A DNA stretch of 64,000 nt. It comes from DASXMT01 sp963781305. GTDB taxonomy: Bacteria; Actinomycetota; Acidimicrobiia; Acidimicrobiales; RAAP-2. The stretch is from NCBI GenBank assembly GCA_963781305.1, contig CAWAFL010000011.1, forward strand, positions 1,054,001 through 1,118,000, given 5' to 3'. Each line of letters begins with the position of its first letter. Position 1 is the first letter of the stretch. Below the pieces are notes generated by a model, which worked only from the letters and a program-made list of their open reading frames with translations, was not told the origin of the DNA and searched no databases. Positions 32,724-41,785 of the stretch are shown in pieces. The translations under genes were made by a program, and so were the position numbers.

Positions 32724-33638
32724 GTGACCGTCCCTGCACATGTGGCCAATGATTTGCCCAAAGCGGACAGCGTGGGCGTGGTGGACATGCGTGGCGGCAA
32801 CTCCGTGCGCGCCGGTACCTTCGCCTTCGAGGGCACCGAGCTGGTGACCAACTGGCACGCGCACGATCTCCACCAGATCGAGTATGCGTTTCGGGGGACA
32901 GTGGAGGTGGAGACGGGCGCCGGTCACTATCTACTTCCACCGCAGCAGGCGGCGTGGATCCCGGCCGGGCTCATGCATCAGACGACGATCAAGCGCACCG
33001 TCCGAACGGTGTCGGTCTTCTTTCATCCCGACCTGGTTCCGGAGCCCGGCGACACCGCACGCATCCTGGCTGCCGCTCCGGTGATCCGAGAGATGATCCT
33101 CTACGGCGTGCGGTGGCCCATCGGCCGCCCCGTGGATGACCCGGAGGCCGACGCGTACTTCGTCACGCTGGCCAACCTGGTGGCCGACGGGTTGGACCGG
33201 GAGACGCCGCTCTGCCTCCCCACCAGTGCCGAACCGCTTATTGCCGCCGTCATGGCCTACACCGACAGCCATCTCGACCAGGTGACCGAGGTGGAGGTGT
33301 GTCGGTCCGTCGGCCTGTCCGATCGGACCCTACGGCGTCGGTTCGTGGCCGCCACCGGGATGACGTGGCGGAGCTACCTGCTCCAGAGCCGGTTCCTCCG
33401 GGCCATGGCCCTCCTGGCCGAACCGGGTCCCACCGTCATCGAGGTGGCGACTGCGGTGGGATTCGAGAGCCTGAGCGCGTTCTCACGGGGCTTCGCCCGC
33501 TATGCCGGGGAGAACCCCACGGCCTATAGGCACCGCGTGCTGGCCGGCGCCGATCACCCAATCAGCCCGAGGACATCGGACAGGTCGTCGAGGCGAGGGC
33601 CGGCCCAGTCGACGACGGCCCCGCGCCACGGGTCGTAG
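32724..33638 (+). CDS. AraC-family regulator with N-terminal cupin domain
   Basis: 304 residues from the GTG at 32724 (a GTG at 32661 is an alternative). Cupin sensor ~30-125 (NWHAHDLHQIEYAFRGTVEV; LPPQQAAWIPAGLMHQT) and the double HTH ~195-275 (EVCRSVGLSDRTLRRRFVAA; VIEVATAVGFESLSAFSRGF). This is the YbfI/cupin-AraC group, usually controlling a nearby gene, here perhaps the divergent methyltransferase. The last ~28 residues overlap, antisense, the 3' end of the HAD gene. Confidence 0.85.
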   Translation: MTVPAHVANDLPKADSVGVVDMRGGNSVRAGTFAFEGTELVTNWHAHDLHQIEYAFRGTVEVETGAGHYLLPPQQAAWIPAGLMHQTTIKRTVRTVSVFFHPDLVPEPGDTARILAAAPVIREMILYGVRWPIGRPVDDPEADAYFVTLANLVADGLDRETPLCLPTSAEPLIAAVMAYTDSHLDQVTEVEVCRSVGLSDRTLRRRFVAATGMTWRSYLLQSRFLRAMALLAEPGPTVIEVATAVGFESLSAFSRGFARYAGENPTAYRHRVLAGADHPISPRTSDRSSRRGPAQSTTAPRHGS

Positions 33639-34240
33639 GTGTCCGACGAATCCGCTTCCACCAACACCGGAGTGAGGCCGGCGCCCGCCGCACCGGCGAG
33701 CTCGTCGTCGCTCCCGTCTCCGACGAACAGAAGGTGCGCCGGTTCGATGCCGAGACCCTGCGCCGCCACGAGGTAGATGGCGCTGTCGGGCTTGGCCGAC
33801 CCCACGGTGGAACTGAACGTGCACGCGCTGAACAGGGGCCGCAGGGGGGACCGCTCGAACGCCGCGGCCAGGTCCGGCGCCGCGTTCGATACCAGGCCCA
33901 CGGGCACGGACCGCTCGGCCAGGGCGGCCAGCGTGGCGAGAGCGCCAGGCACTGGCTGCATGGCCTTGTCGCAGAAGGTGACATACGAGGCCACGACCGG
34001 GTCAAGGTGCGCTCGGTCCAGCTCGACGCCCTCAGCGACGGCAATGGCCCGGAGTTGATCGGCGATGTCACCGGACCGGCCTCGAATCCGGTTGCCGTAG
34101 TCGGCCTCCCACGCCGCGTTGCACCGAACGGGGTTGAGCCCGAGGGCCCCGGCGGCGAGGGCCAGCTCGCCGTCGTGACGCTTCTTGGAGAAGGGCGCGA
34201 CGATCGTCCCGAACAGATCGAACAGGACACCGGCCGCCAC
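33554..34240 (-). CDS. HAD-superfamily hydrolase
   Basis: 228 residues if started at the GTG 34240, just before the catalytic strand (VLFDLFGTI); the frame is open further upstream but without similarity. Motif I D-L-F-G-T with the nucleophilic Asp, motif II VGLVSNAAPD (~126-135), motif III Lys in GSAKPDSAIY and motif IV GDGSDDELAGA are all present. The second Asp of motif I is replaced by Phe, as in haloacid-dehalogenase-type members. GGAGG sits too close to this GTG to be convincing, so the start is uncertain. Confidence 0.8.
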   Translation of the reverse strand: MAAGVLFDLFGTIVAPFSKKRHDGELALAAGALGLNPVRCNAAWEADYGNRIRGRSGDIADQLRAIAVAEGVELDRAHLDPVVASYVTFCDKAMQPVPGALATLAALAERSVPVGLVSNAAPDLAAAFERSPLRPLFSACTFSSTVGSAKPDSAIYLVAAQGLGIEPAHLLFVGDGSDDELAGAAGAGLTPVLVEADSSDTYDPWRGAVVDWAGPRLDDLSDVLGLIG

Positions 34241-34536
34241 CCCTCCAGTATGGGCTTTTTCAGCATGGGCGCACGGTATGGGATGGGATATGGGATGGGC
34301 CTGCAGGAGGGCGCCACCGGGGACGGTGCTCGCCGGTCCGTGGATGCTGTCCCGATCCCTCCTGGCGTCCTGACCAGGGACGTCGCACCACTCCGCTACC
34401 CGGCTTCTGATCCCCAACGAGCGCCGTCCAACAGATTTTCTCGGTTCCTCTCGACAATTCTCGGTCACTTACGAAGGTTTTCCGCACACCGGTTGTGATC
34501 ACCCCCGGGTTCCCCGTAATAGGGTCTCCGTCAAAT

Positions 34537-35523
34537 ATGGCGTCCAATTCGACAGGCAGGCAGGTGACGCGGGCTGCGTCCACCGGGGGTGGCCGCACGT
34601 ATCGCGGCCAGGCCCCAGCCAACTGGTACGCCGGTCTGGTGCTCATCGTCGTCGTGGGGCTGTTGCTGGTCGGATTCAGTCGCTACCAGCGCGTTCATCC
34701 TGACTTGTCCTCTGCGGGGTCACCAACCACCTCGGACACGTGGCATGCGGCCCTGGCCATCGACGTGTGCGGAACGATGGAGCCCAATCTTCCGGCAAAG
34801 ACCAGTACCACGACCGGTCTGACCACGAACGGCACCGGGGTCGTCACCATCTCGCCCAAGAACAGCTCTGAGTCGGGCGACAACGCCACCCTCGGGAAGT
34901 TCGTGTCGGGGTACCCCGGGCTCACCCTGACCTCCACGACACTGCAGTACCCGGGGAAGAGCCTGCAGACCAACGGGCAGACCTGTCCCAAGGGCACTCC
35001 GGACGCGGGCAAGCAAGGGTTCGTCGTCGTGGAGTCCTGGCCTAACTTCACGTCGACGACCGGAACGGTGGCAAGCGGCGATCCCAAGCTGCTCAAGTTT
35101 GCCAACGCCCAGCTGATCACCATCGGCTTTCTTCCGGCAGGCGCCCATGTCCCGAAGCCTTCGCCCGCCACCATCACCGCCCTCATCAAAGCGGTCTCGG
35201 GACCACCGGCTACGACGACAACAACGACCACACCTGGAGCGACGACGACCACGGTTCCCCCGACAACAACAACCACCACCACCGTGCCCCCGAAGTCAAC
35301 GACGACGACCAAGGTGCCGCCGACCACGACCACGACCACGACCACTCGACCACCAACGGTGTCTCCGTCGCCGCCCGCGCAGGGGCCGGCTACCGCCCCG
35401 ACTGACACGCAGCCGCCGGCTACCGCCCCGACCGATACAGAACCGCCGACAACAACAGAACCGCCGACAACAACAGAACCGCCGACAACGACAACCACCA
35501 CCGATACGACGCCAACGAGCTGA
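34537..35523 (+). CDS. Single-pass membrane protein with Thr/Pro-rich C-terminal tail
   Basis: 328 residues from the ATG at 34537. A cytoplasmic ~28-residue head, one helix (~31-51, YAGLVLIVVVGLLLVGF), an extracellular domain ~55-210 with two Cys (AIDVCGTMEPN and GQTCPKGT) that could pair, and a ~100-residue low-complexity Thr/Pro tail. Similar proteins are seen in Acidimicrobiia; function unknown, but the shape suits a wall-spanning anchor. -10-like TAATAGGGT lies 19 bases before the ATG, suggesting a short leader. Confidence 0.6.
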   Translation: MASNSTGRQVTRAASTGGGRTYRGQAPANWYAGLVLIVVVGLLLVGFSRYQRVHPDLSSAGSPTTSDTWHAALAIDVCGTMEPNLPAKTSTTTGLTTNGTGVVTISPKNSSESGDNATLGKFVSGYPGLTLTSTTLQYPGKSLQTNGQTCPKGTPDAGKQGFVVVESWPNFTSTTGTVASGDPKLLKFANAQLITIGFLPAGAHVPKPSPATITALIKAVSGPPATTTTTTTPGATTTTVPPTTTTTTTVPPKSTTTTKVPPTTTTTTTTRPPTVSPSPPAQGPATAPTDTQPPATAPTDTEPPTTTEPPTTTEPPTTTTTTDTTPTS

Positions 35524-35960
35524 GCGCGTCCCGTCGCCACATCGAGGATGTGACCATCGCAACATGGAGGAATGGAGGATCGGCGAAATGTGGTCCCAGC
35601 CCATCGGCGACGACCCGACGCCGCCTATGGGCTAGGAGGGGTGAATAGTACCCCTATCAATCAACATCTCAGGGTATTCTCAGGCATCTCAGGGTGTTCC
35701 CAGGTTCGACGGAATCCCATGCAATCGCACTCGCCTATCTCGGAAGGCGAAGAGGATCACGAGCGCCGGTGTATCGACTTGCCGGTCGCAGTGGGCCGAC
35801 GTGGCATCACCGCACAGTCAGTGTTCTCGCCGGCCGTGCTCGTCTTGGTGATGGTTACCTCGAACGCGTCTCCGTTCTCGAAGCGGAGCAACATGACGGA
35901 GTCACAGCTTGTAGCGTCGGATTGCCGCCACTGCGCTGTGGCGCAAACGAGGAGGCTGAT
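35524..35960. other. About 440 bases without a supported gene
   Basis: Contains two copies of a 20-base unit catctcagggt(a/g)ttc(t/c)cagg in tandem (about 35666-35705) and an inverted repeat GGGGT/ACCCC (around 35637-35653). Frames here overlap one another and carry no family similarity. Confidence 0.4.
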
Positions 35961-36230
35961 ATGGCTCATGCGTTGGTCATGCAGGTCGAGCTGACAGGTT
36001 CGCCCGAAGAGGCGGACAAGCTGTTGCATGAGATTGTGGTGCCGACGGCCCAGGCACAGCCAGGGTTCAAGTCGGGAAAGTGGCTACACGATGGGTCCGG
36101 CAGCGGAATGGGCGTCGTCGTGTTCGACACCGAGGAGAATGCCGAAGCAGCAAAGGGCGTTCTCACGCCGCCACCCGGAGGCCCGAAACTGAAATCGTCA
36201 TCTGTGTGGGTCGTCGGTGCCGAAGCTTGA
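35961..36230 (+). CDS. Small ABM-like conserved hypothetical protein
   Basis: 89 residues from the ATG at 35961, with GAGGAGG seven bases upstream. VMQVELTGSPEEADKLLHEI, PTAQAQPGFKSGKWLHDG and GVVVFDTEENAEAAKGVL outline a ferredoxin-like alpha+beta barrel, as in antibiotic-biosynthesis monooxygenase relatives. No catalytic residues can be named. Confidence 0.65.
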   Translation: MAHALVMQVELTGSPEEADKLLHEIVVPTAQAQPGFKSGKWLHDGSGSGMGVVVFDTEENAEAAKGVLTPPPGGPKLKSSSVWVVGAEA

Positions 36231-36352
36231 TGGTTCGCGCTGAACGGAATCTCGTGGAAGTCGCGATCGACTGGGCAAAGCTCGAAAGCGATCGGGCTTG
36301 AGTGGTCACGGTGGCGCGGCATCGGGCGATCGCCGTATGCCGGGCGGTGGCG

Positions 36353-36440
36353 CGGTCACGCGGTCTCAGGCGGGCGGTCACGCGGTCTCAGGCGGGCGGT
36401 CACGCGGTCTCAGGCGGGCGGTCACGCGGTCTCAGGCGGG
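36353..36440 (+). repeat. 22-bp tandem array, four perfect copies
   Basis: Unit cggtcacgcggt followed by ctcaggcggg, repeated identically four times. The last copy (in minus-strand sense the first) contains the TGA stop and preceding bases of the small zinc-ribbon gene, so the array grew from, or into, the end of that gene. Confidence 0.95.
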
Positions 36441-36623
36441 ATAGTCCAGGGCGCAACTGCCGCATACGAGATCAGTACCGTCGGGCGTGCTCGTCCATCT
36501 GGTCTCTTGTTGCAACGAGCGACGGATGATCTCCGGGTCGGTGCCGATGTACCTCAATGGTACGGGCGTGATCTCACCGCACTGAGCGCATGTCCACAGA
36601 TGGCCTTGGCTAGTCAGGGGCAC
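36432..36623 (-). CDS. Small zinc-ribbon-like hypothetical protein
   Basis: About 63 residues from a GTG at 36623 (a TTG at 36629 is also possible). HLWTCAQCGEITP and DLVCGSCALDYPA supply two CxxC pairs ~40 residues apart, as in a rubredoxin/zinc-ribbon fold. The stop codon lies in the first unit of the 22-bp array. No function assigned. Confidence 0.55.
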   Translation of the reverse strand: MPLTSQGHLWTCAQCGEITPVPLRYIGTDPEIIRRSLQQETRWTSTPDGTDLVCGSCALDYPA

Positions 36624-36886
36624 CGGCAACCGGCTTTTTCAGATGGGAGGTATGGCCATTGTGACTGTCGGCCTCCGAGTTGTCTAGGTGTCTTGTTTGG
36701 GCCACCTCGGGCTGATGTGACCGGCATTCGCTTTAGCGGGACTGTCGGCGTTTAGGCGAACGGCGACAGTGCCTTTAGGGCGGGAGTCGGTCATTGTCCC
36801 ACGCAGTGCGGTGATCGAGCGCAGTGCTCCATCCTGCTGTTCCGGGACGGTTTCATAACGTCTTCGGTCCGTCTTCCGCCGAACCA

Positions 36887-38158
36887 TCAGTCGACGTTGC
36901 CGATACCGGCAGAAACCTGTATCTCATCCTCGCGCTCGACGCGGTCGAGGTCGTCGAGTTCGGGTTGAGCTGTCTCGCCCCGATCGGCTGCGGCCAACGC
37001 CCGGTGGACGGTGGACAGCACAACGGCGGCCAGGGCGACGGTAGCGGCGGCGATCCAGAAGGGTACGTGCACGTTGAACTGTACGACCAGCTTGCTGGCC
37101 ACGAAGGGGGCCAACCCGCCACCGATGAACCGTACGAAGCCGTAGGCCGCCGACGCCACGGGCCGCTCGACGGGAGCGATGCTCATGACCGCGGTGGTCA
37201 CGAGGGTGTTGTTCACGCCGATGAAGATCCCCGAGACGATCACCGCGACGATGACGACGCTCTTGTGGTTGGCGTAGATGGCGATGAGCGCGATGTCGAT
37301 GGCCATCAGTGCGAAGTTGCAGTACAGGGTGGGAGCGGTGCCGAAGTGACGCTTGAGCCACGGGGCGCCCCAGACGGCGAAGACGGCGACGAGCACGCCC
37401 CATGCGAAGAACACGAAGCCGAGCTGTTGCGGGGTAATCGGGCGCATGAGGAACGGGCTGTAGCCGAGGACGGTAAAGAAACCCCAGTTGTAGAGGAGAC
37501 CCACGATGCTCGTGGTGGCCAGGCTGCGGTGGCGCAGAGCGACCAGCGGTTCGCGCAGCTTCTGCTGGCGAACCGGTTTGGGCGTGGCCGGCAAGAAGAA
37601 CAGCGTGGCGATCAGCGAGACGGCCATCAGCGCTGAGACGCCGTAAAAAGGCCCACGCCAGCTGATGCCGCCAAGCTCGCCGCCGACCAGCGGGCCGAGT
37701 CCGATGCCGATGCCGAGCGCCGTCTCGTACAACACGATGGCCCCGCCGAAGCCGCCGCTGGCGGAGGCCACGATCACCGCCAGGGAGGTGGCGATGAACA
37801 GGGCGTTGCCCAGGCCCCAGCCCGCTCGAAAGCCGATGATGCCGCCGATGCTGTTCGACGATCCGGCCGCGAACGCGAAGACCACGATGAGAACGAGACC
37901 GGCGACCATGGTGCGCTTCGGGCCCAACCGGCTGGACACCCAGCCGGTCACGAGCATGGCTACCGCAGTGACGACCAGGTAGCTGGTGAACAGCAGCTCG
38001 GTCTGGCTGGTGCTGGCGTGCAGCTGGCTGCTGATCGCCGGCAGAATCGGGTCGACCAGGCCGATGCCCATGAACGACACCACGCAGGCGAAGGCGACGA
38101 CCCAGACCGCTCTTGGCTGATGGAACGGGCTGACCGGGGCTTCATCAGAGGCGGTCAT
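36887..38158 (-). CDS. DHA1-family (12-helix) MFS transporter
   Basis: 423 residues from the ATG at 38158 (AGGA upstream), preferred over an ATG six codons earlier. SFMGIGLVDPILPAISSQL (~28-46) is the helix-1 motif, GWVSSRLGPKRTM motif A (~72-84), GIGIGLGPLVGGELG motif C of 12-helix drug exporters. About 12 hydrophobic segments; the ~30-residue acidic C-terminal tail is cytoplasmic. Probable drug or metabolite exporter. Confidence 0.87.
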   Translation of the reverse strand: MTASDEAPVSPFHQPRAVWVVAFACVVSFMGIGLVDPILPAISSQLHASTSQTELLFTSYLVVTAVAMLVTGWVSSRLGPKRTMVAGLVLIVVFAFAAGSSNSIGGIIGFRAGWGLGNALFIATSLAVIVASASGGFGGAIVLYETALGIGIGLGPLVGGELGGISWRGPFYGVSALMAVSLIATLFFLPATPKPVRQQKLREPLVALRHRSLATTSIVGLLYNWGFFTVLGYSPFLMRPITPQQLGFVFFAWGVLVAVFAVWGAPWLKRHFGTAPTLYCNFALMAIDIALIAIYANHKSVVIVAVIVSGIFIGVNNTLVTTAVMSIAPVERPVASAAYGFVRFIGGGLAPFVASKLVVQFNVHVPFWIAAATVALAAVVLSTVHRALAAADRGETAQPELDDLDRVEREDEIQVSAGIGNVD

Positions 38159-38399
38159 GATCCTGTGCCGTTCCATGCGACGCCCGAAGTCCGGCCTCGA
38201 GTTCCAGCAAGGTCCATGGTCTGACCGGTGGCGGCCCCCGTCGTTGCCTGGGCAAACGTGGGCGCCGGACTCATGCCAAAGCCACTTTGATAGCTGCGAA
38301 GGTCGACGGGGAGGGAATCCTCGTCCTCACTCCTCTGAAGAATCAGGCCAAGACCGCACATCTGTGCAAACCTCCATCACTCGACTCATGAACTTCGAC

Positions 38400-38903
38400 T
38401 CATGGGACTACGACGATGATCGGTGCCTCGCGCTTGGCAACGAGCCGTCGGCCCATGGAGCCGGCGAGATGGTGCCGCTTCTTCGTGGATCGTCCGACGA
38501 CGATCTGGTCGGCGTGCCGTTCTCCGGCGAGTCGTAGTAGTTCCGTTGCGGTGTCTCCACGGACATGAAGAAAGGCGAGGTCGACACCCTGATCGGCTGC
38601 GTGACGCTTGGCCAGCTCGTGTAGCCCCTTGGCTCGTTCGCTGGCGGACTGGTCGCGGAGCGCAAAGTCGAACGCGCCCAGCGCGGCGAAGTCGGGCGCA
38701 GCCACGCTCATCCCACTTCCGGCAGTTGAGCTAACGAACAGAGCCGTGATCCGTCCCCCGACGCGGCGGCATTCCCCACAGGCCCACCAAAACGCGTCCC
38801 ACGAGGTGTCCGAACCGTCGAGCCCGACGATCACGGTGGCTGCCCTCGTACCCTCCGCTACAGTCGGCTGAACTGGGCGCTTCGGAGACGGGGCTGGTGC
38901 CAT
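38400..38903 (-). CDS. Universal stress protein
   Basis: 167 residues from the ATG at 38903. VIVGLDGSDTSWDAFWWACG (~24-43) is the first strand and Asp; GRSTKKRHHLAGSMGRRLV (~137-155) is the nucleotide loop but lacks the second Gly of GxxG, so ATP binding is uncertain. Ends with APIIVVVP. It lies next to, and just downstream on the same strand of, the broken MarR gene. Confidence 0.83.
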   Translation of the reverse strand: MAPAPSPKRPVQPTVAEGTRAATVIVGLDGSDTSWDAFWWACGECRRVGGRITALFVSSTAGSGMSVAAPDFAALGAFDFALRDQSASERAKGLHELAKRHAADQGVDLAFLHVRGDTATELLRLAGERHADQIVVGRSTKKRHHLAGSMGRRLVAKREAPIIVVVP

Positions 38904-38911
38904 TGCTCGGG

Positions 38912-39444
38912 TCAGCTCCCCCCAGCCTGCGGGTGCCCAGTGACCTCGACCCGGGAGGATTTGCGGCCGCTCGGCGACGCCTGTCCCCACGTTTCGGCAC
39001 CGAGCTCGACTAGGTGCTCCAGGACCGGCGTGGCAGCTGCGAGGACGGCGACCTCGTCGGCTGGCAGCTTGTCGATCAGTTGCTGGATCGCTCCTGCGCT
39101 CTCTCGTCGTCTCGCCCGGAGGACCTTCAACCCCCGCTGGTGATGGCGATGAGTGCTACTCGCTTGTCGCTGGGGTCCCCACGGCGCTCGACCAAACCGG
39201 AACGCTCCAGCGAACTGACCAGCGCGGTCATCGACGGTTGGGTAATTCCCTCGTACGTGGCCAGATCGGTGATGCGTCGCGGTCCAGTGCGCTCGAGCGT
39301 CGACAGGGTCGACAGCGACGACAGGCTCATGTCGCGTGCCCCCCGCCGCAAGGTCTGGACGTGGACGCCGTGGAGCGCTCGGGCGATGGCACCACCATCC
39401 GCGGTCCCGGCGGCGCCTCGTGCGCTAGTGGGTTTACGACTCAT
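38912..39444 (-). pseudogene. MarR-family regulator split by a G-run frameshift
   Basis: The N-terminal part from ATG 39444 runs through a winged helix (ITDLATYEGITQPSMTALVS; GDPSDKRVALIAITSGG) and stops at once; the following frame continues LKVLRARRRESAGAIQQLID and DEVAVLAAATPVLEHLVELG, the missing C-terminal helices. The junction is a run of five G at ~39130 where six would restore one ~176-residue MarR protein. Homopolymer junction makes a sequencing error as likely as a real mutation. Confidence 0.8.
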
Positions 39445-39635
39445 GAGATAAGCATAGCACATCAATATTGAATGTCTATGTTTAAATATTGAGATTCTAT
39501 GTACGTGTTCGAGGTTGCTTCGCCCACCGTGAGTAGGACCTTCACCACGGATCGGCCGCCACCACCACCTGGCGCTGCTCCGTCGCCCGGGAGGAACTAC
39601 GAGGGATCAGCGATCCTGCCTGGTGCCGTGTCCGG

Positions 39636-40559
39636 CTATCCGCCTTCGATGATCCGGATGATGGTCTTGCCGGGGGTGCGCCGGTCGGGGGCGAATGCAG
39701 CGGGCGATTCGGCGAGTGAACGTACTGCCCCGACGATCGGCTTCAGCCGTCCGTCCCTTAACCGGTCGGCGAGGTCTGCGAGCCGGGAACGGTCGGATTC
39801 GACGACGAAGAAGATGGCGCGCCCGTCCTTGGGCTGGACCGTGGGCACCCTGGCGATCGTGACGAGCGTGCCGCCGGCGCGCACCAGCGCAGTCGAGCGG
39901 TCGAGGATCTCGCCGCCGATCACGTCGAATACCACGTCAACCTCGCCGACGTCCTCCAGCTTGTCGGCCTGCAGGTCCAAGAAGGCGTCCACTCCCAAGT
40001 CGAGGGCTGTGTCGCGGTCCGTGGCCCGGCCGGTGCCGATCACTCGGGCTCCCACCTCGCGGGCGAGCTGCACGGCGATCGAACCAACGCCGCCCGCCGC
40101 TCCGTGGATCAGGACGGTCTGGCCTGTCGTGAGGCGAGCGTGGTCGATCAGCCCCTGCCACGCGGTCAGCCCGGAGATCGGCAGAGCAGCGGCCACGGTG
40201 TGGTCGATGTCGGCCGGAAGTGGAGCGAGGTTGCGAGCCTCCACCGCGGTGTACTCGGCCAACGTGCCGTCGCGGGCCCAGTCGGTCAGTCCGAATACCC
40301 GCTGGCCGACGGTAAGGCCGGTGGTTCCGTACCCCAACTCGGCGACGACCCCCGACAGCTCGTGGCCGGGCACGCTCGGCGTCCGGTCCCGCCCGGCGCG
40401 ATCGGCCCATGTTGTCGGCCAGTCCAGCTCGCCGGGGGTGAACCCCGCGGCGTGCACCCGCACGATGACGTCGTTCTCGGCGGCGTGGGGGTCGGGTATC
40501 TCTGTCAAGGAGATTCCACCGACACCAGCGTCGCGATCTCGAACCGTGATGGCTTGCAT
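39636..40559 (-). CDS. Zinc-independent MDR/quinone-oxidoreductase-like NADP-dependent reductase
   Basis: 307 residues from the ATG at 40559 (AAAGGA upstream). GroES-like domain with PGHELSGVVAELG (~64-76) and WARDGTLAEYTAV; Rossmann motif HGAAGGVGSIAVQLAREVGA (~148-167); C-terminal GKTIIRIIEGG. The structural-zinc Cys cluster is absent, matching QOR-type enzymes that reduce quinones or enones with NADPH. It lies about 190 bases upstream of the broken MarR on the same strand. Confidence 0.87.
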   Translation of the reverse strand: MQAITVRDRDAGVGGISLTEIPDPHAAENDVIVRVHAAGFTPGELDWPTTWADRAGRDRTPSVPGHELSGVVAELGYGTTGLTVGQRVFGLTDWARDGTLAEYTAVEARNLAPLPADIDHTVAAALPISGLTAWQGLIDHARLTTGQTVLIHGAAGGVGSIAVQLAREVGARVIGTGRATDRDTALDLGVDAFLDLQADKLEDVGEVDVVFDVIGGEILDRSTALVRAGGTLVTIARVPTVQPKDGRAIFFVVESDRSRLADLADRLRDGRLKPIVGAVRSLAESPAAFAPDRRTPGKTIIRIIEGG

Positions 40560-40853
40560 GACAGATCCTTTCAGTGGGGGAGGATTGTTCCAAGGTTGCT
40601 GACAGGTGGGGGACCGAAGCTCGGCCCATTGTGTAATGCCTCCATGTCGCCCACCATGGCTTGGCCGCCAGCTGGCAGTCTTACTGCTACCGATACCCGG
40701 ACTCGGATGACTCGACACGGGAGGCATTCGACGCGGTGTCCGGTGGCAGAGTCCCGACCTAAAACCCCAGGTCAACAAGATGGCGTCGGCAGGTGACGCC
40801 AGAGGCGTGCACGATCGGCCGGTCGGAGTGGTGCAGGGCAGTCCGACCAGGGT

Positions 40854-41486
40854 CTACGCGCAATCCTGTTGGAGGGCCCGTAGTTCCATGTCGGCTAGCA
40901 CCTGTTGGCCGGCGGCGTTGGGGTGGACTCCCAGCCCGTAGTGGCTGTGGTCGATGTAGGCACGGTAGTTGCCGGGCTCGTCTATGAAGGCGTCCCAGTC
41001 GAGAAGATGGAAGTTCGGGTGGGTGGCGACCTCTTCGGCCATCGCAGCGTTGATCGACGGCACCATCGGAGGAAGACCATCCTGGATGTTGAAGTAGTCG
41101 GCGTGGCCGCTCACGTTCACGAAAATCACACATTGCGTGTTGGCCACCATGGAGGCTTCAGTGTCCAAGTCTGCTTGCCAGGTCGGTGTCCGTCGAAACA
41201 CGTCGTTCGTGCCCGACTCCAGGATCACGTCGTCTGGCGCGCCCTCAGGATCGGTGAGCAACGTCTGCAGTACGGGCAACGTCTGAGCGATGGTGAATCC
41301 GTCTTGCCCCAGGATGTCCACGTAGTAATCGGGAGACAGCGTGTTGCTGATTGGCTGGAAAGAGAGGTTGGTGATCGAGTCACCGTTGTCTGCGACCGTT
41401 GGGTTGGCCGAGTTGCTCGAGTAGCACACGCTCAGCGCCAGAGATCCCGCAAGCAGACCAATCAGTAGGAACCATCGCCGCCTCAC
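40854..41486 (-). CDS. Secreted SGNH/GDSL-type hydrolase
   Basis: 210 residues from a GTG at 41486, which gives an immediate signal peptide (RRRWFLLIGLLAGSLALSVC). NGDSIT (~35) holds the nucleophilic Ser, ESGTNDVF (~92) is block III Asn, and GVHPNAAGQQVLAD (~187-200) carries the catalytic Asp/His-like pair H-P. A Cys follows the hydrophobic core but the -1 residue is Val, so a lipoprotein is doubtful. Esterase or acyl-hydrolase, extracellular. Confidence 0.8.
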   Translation of the reverse strand: MRRRWFLLIGLLAGSLALSVCYSSNSANPTVADNGDSITNLSFQPISNTLSPDYYVDILGQDGFTIAQTLPVLQTLLTDPEGAPDDVILESGTNDVFRRTPTWQADLDTEASMVANTQCVIFVNVSGHADYFNIQDGLPPMVPSINAAMAEEVATHPNFHLLDWDAFIDEPGNYRAYIDHSHYGLGVHPNAAGQQVLADMELRALQQDCA

Positions 41487-41785
41487 GTGGTCGATTATTT
41501 CACAAATAGTGTTGAGATCATCACTGTTTGTGGATGCGCTCAGCTCGTTCCGTTGGTGCTCCCGCGCCCCTCGGTCGTCTCGTTGACACGCTGAGACCAC
41601 GCGCTGAGTTGGGTCACGATTCGGGCATTTCAGACCGTGCAACAGGCACGATCGATATGGACGGTAGGTCGGCCCGTAGGCGGGATATTGAAGCCCATGA
41701 TTCTCTGACCTGCTGCTGGCTATCGCGTGGCCCTACCTCGGCATAGGTTTGAGATGGCTCGCTATCCCCGAGAGAGAGGCCACCG

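Noticed and set aside
34720..35635. Val-rich and Arg-rich frames over the Thr/Pro protein
   Set aside because: Produced by translating ACC/CCG repeats in the wrong frame or strand.
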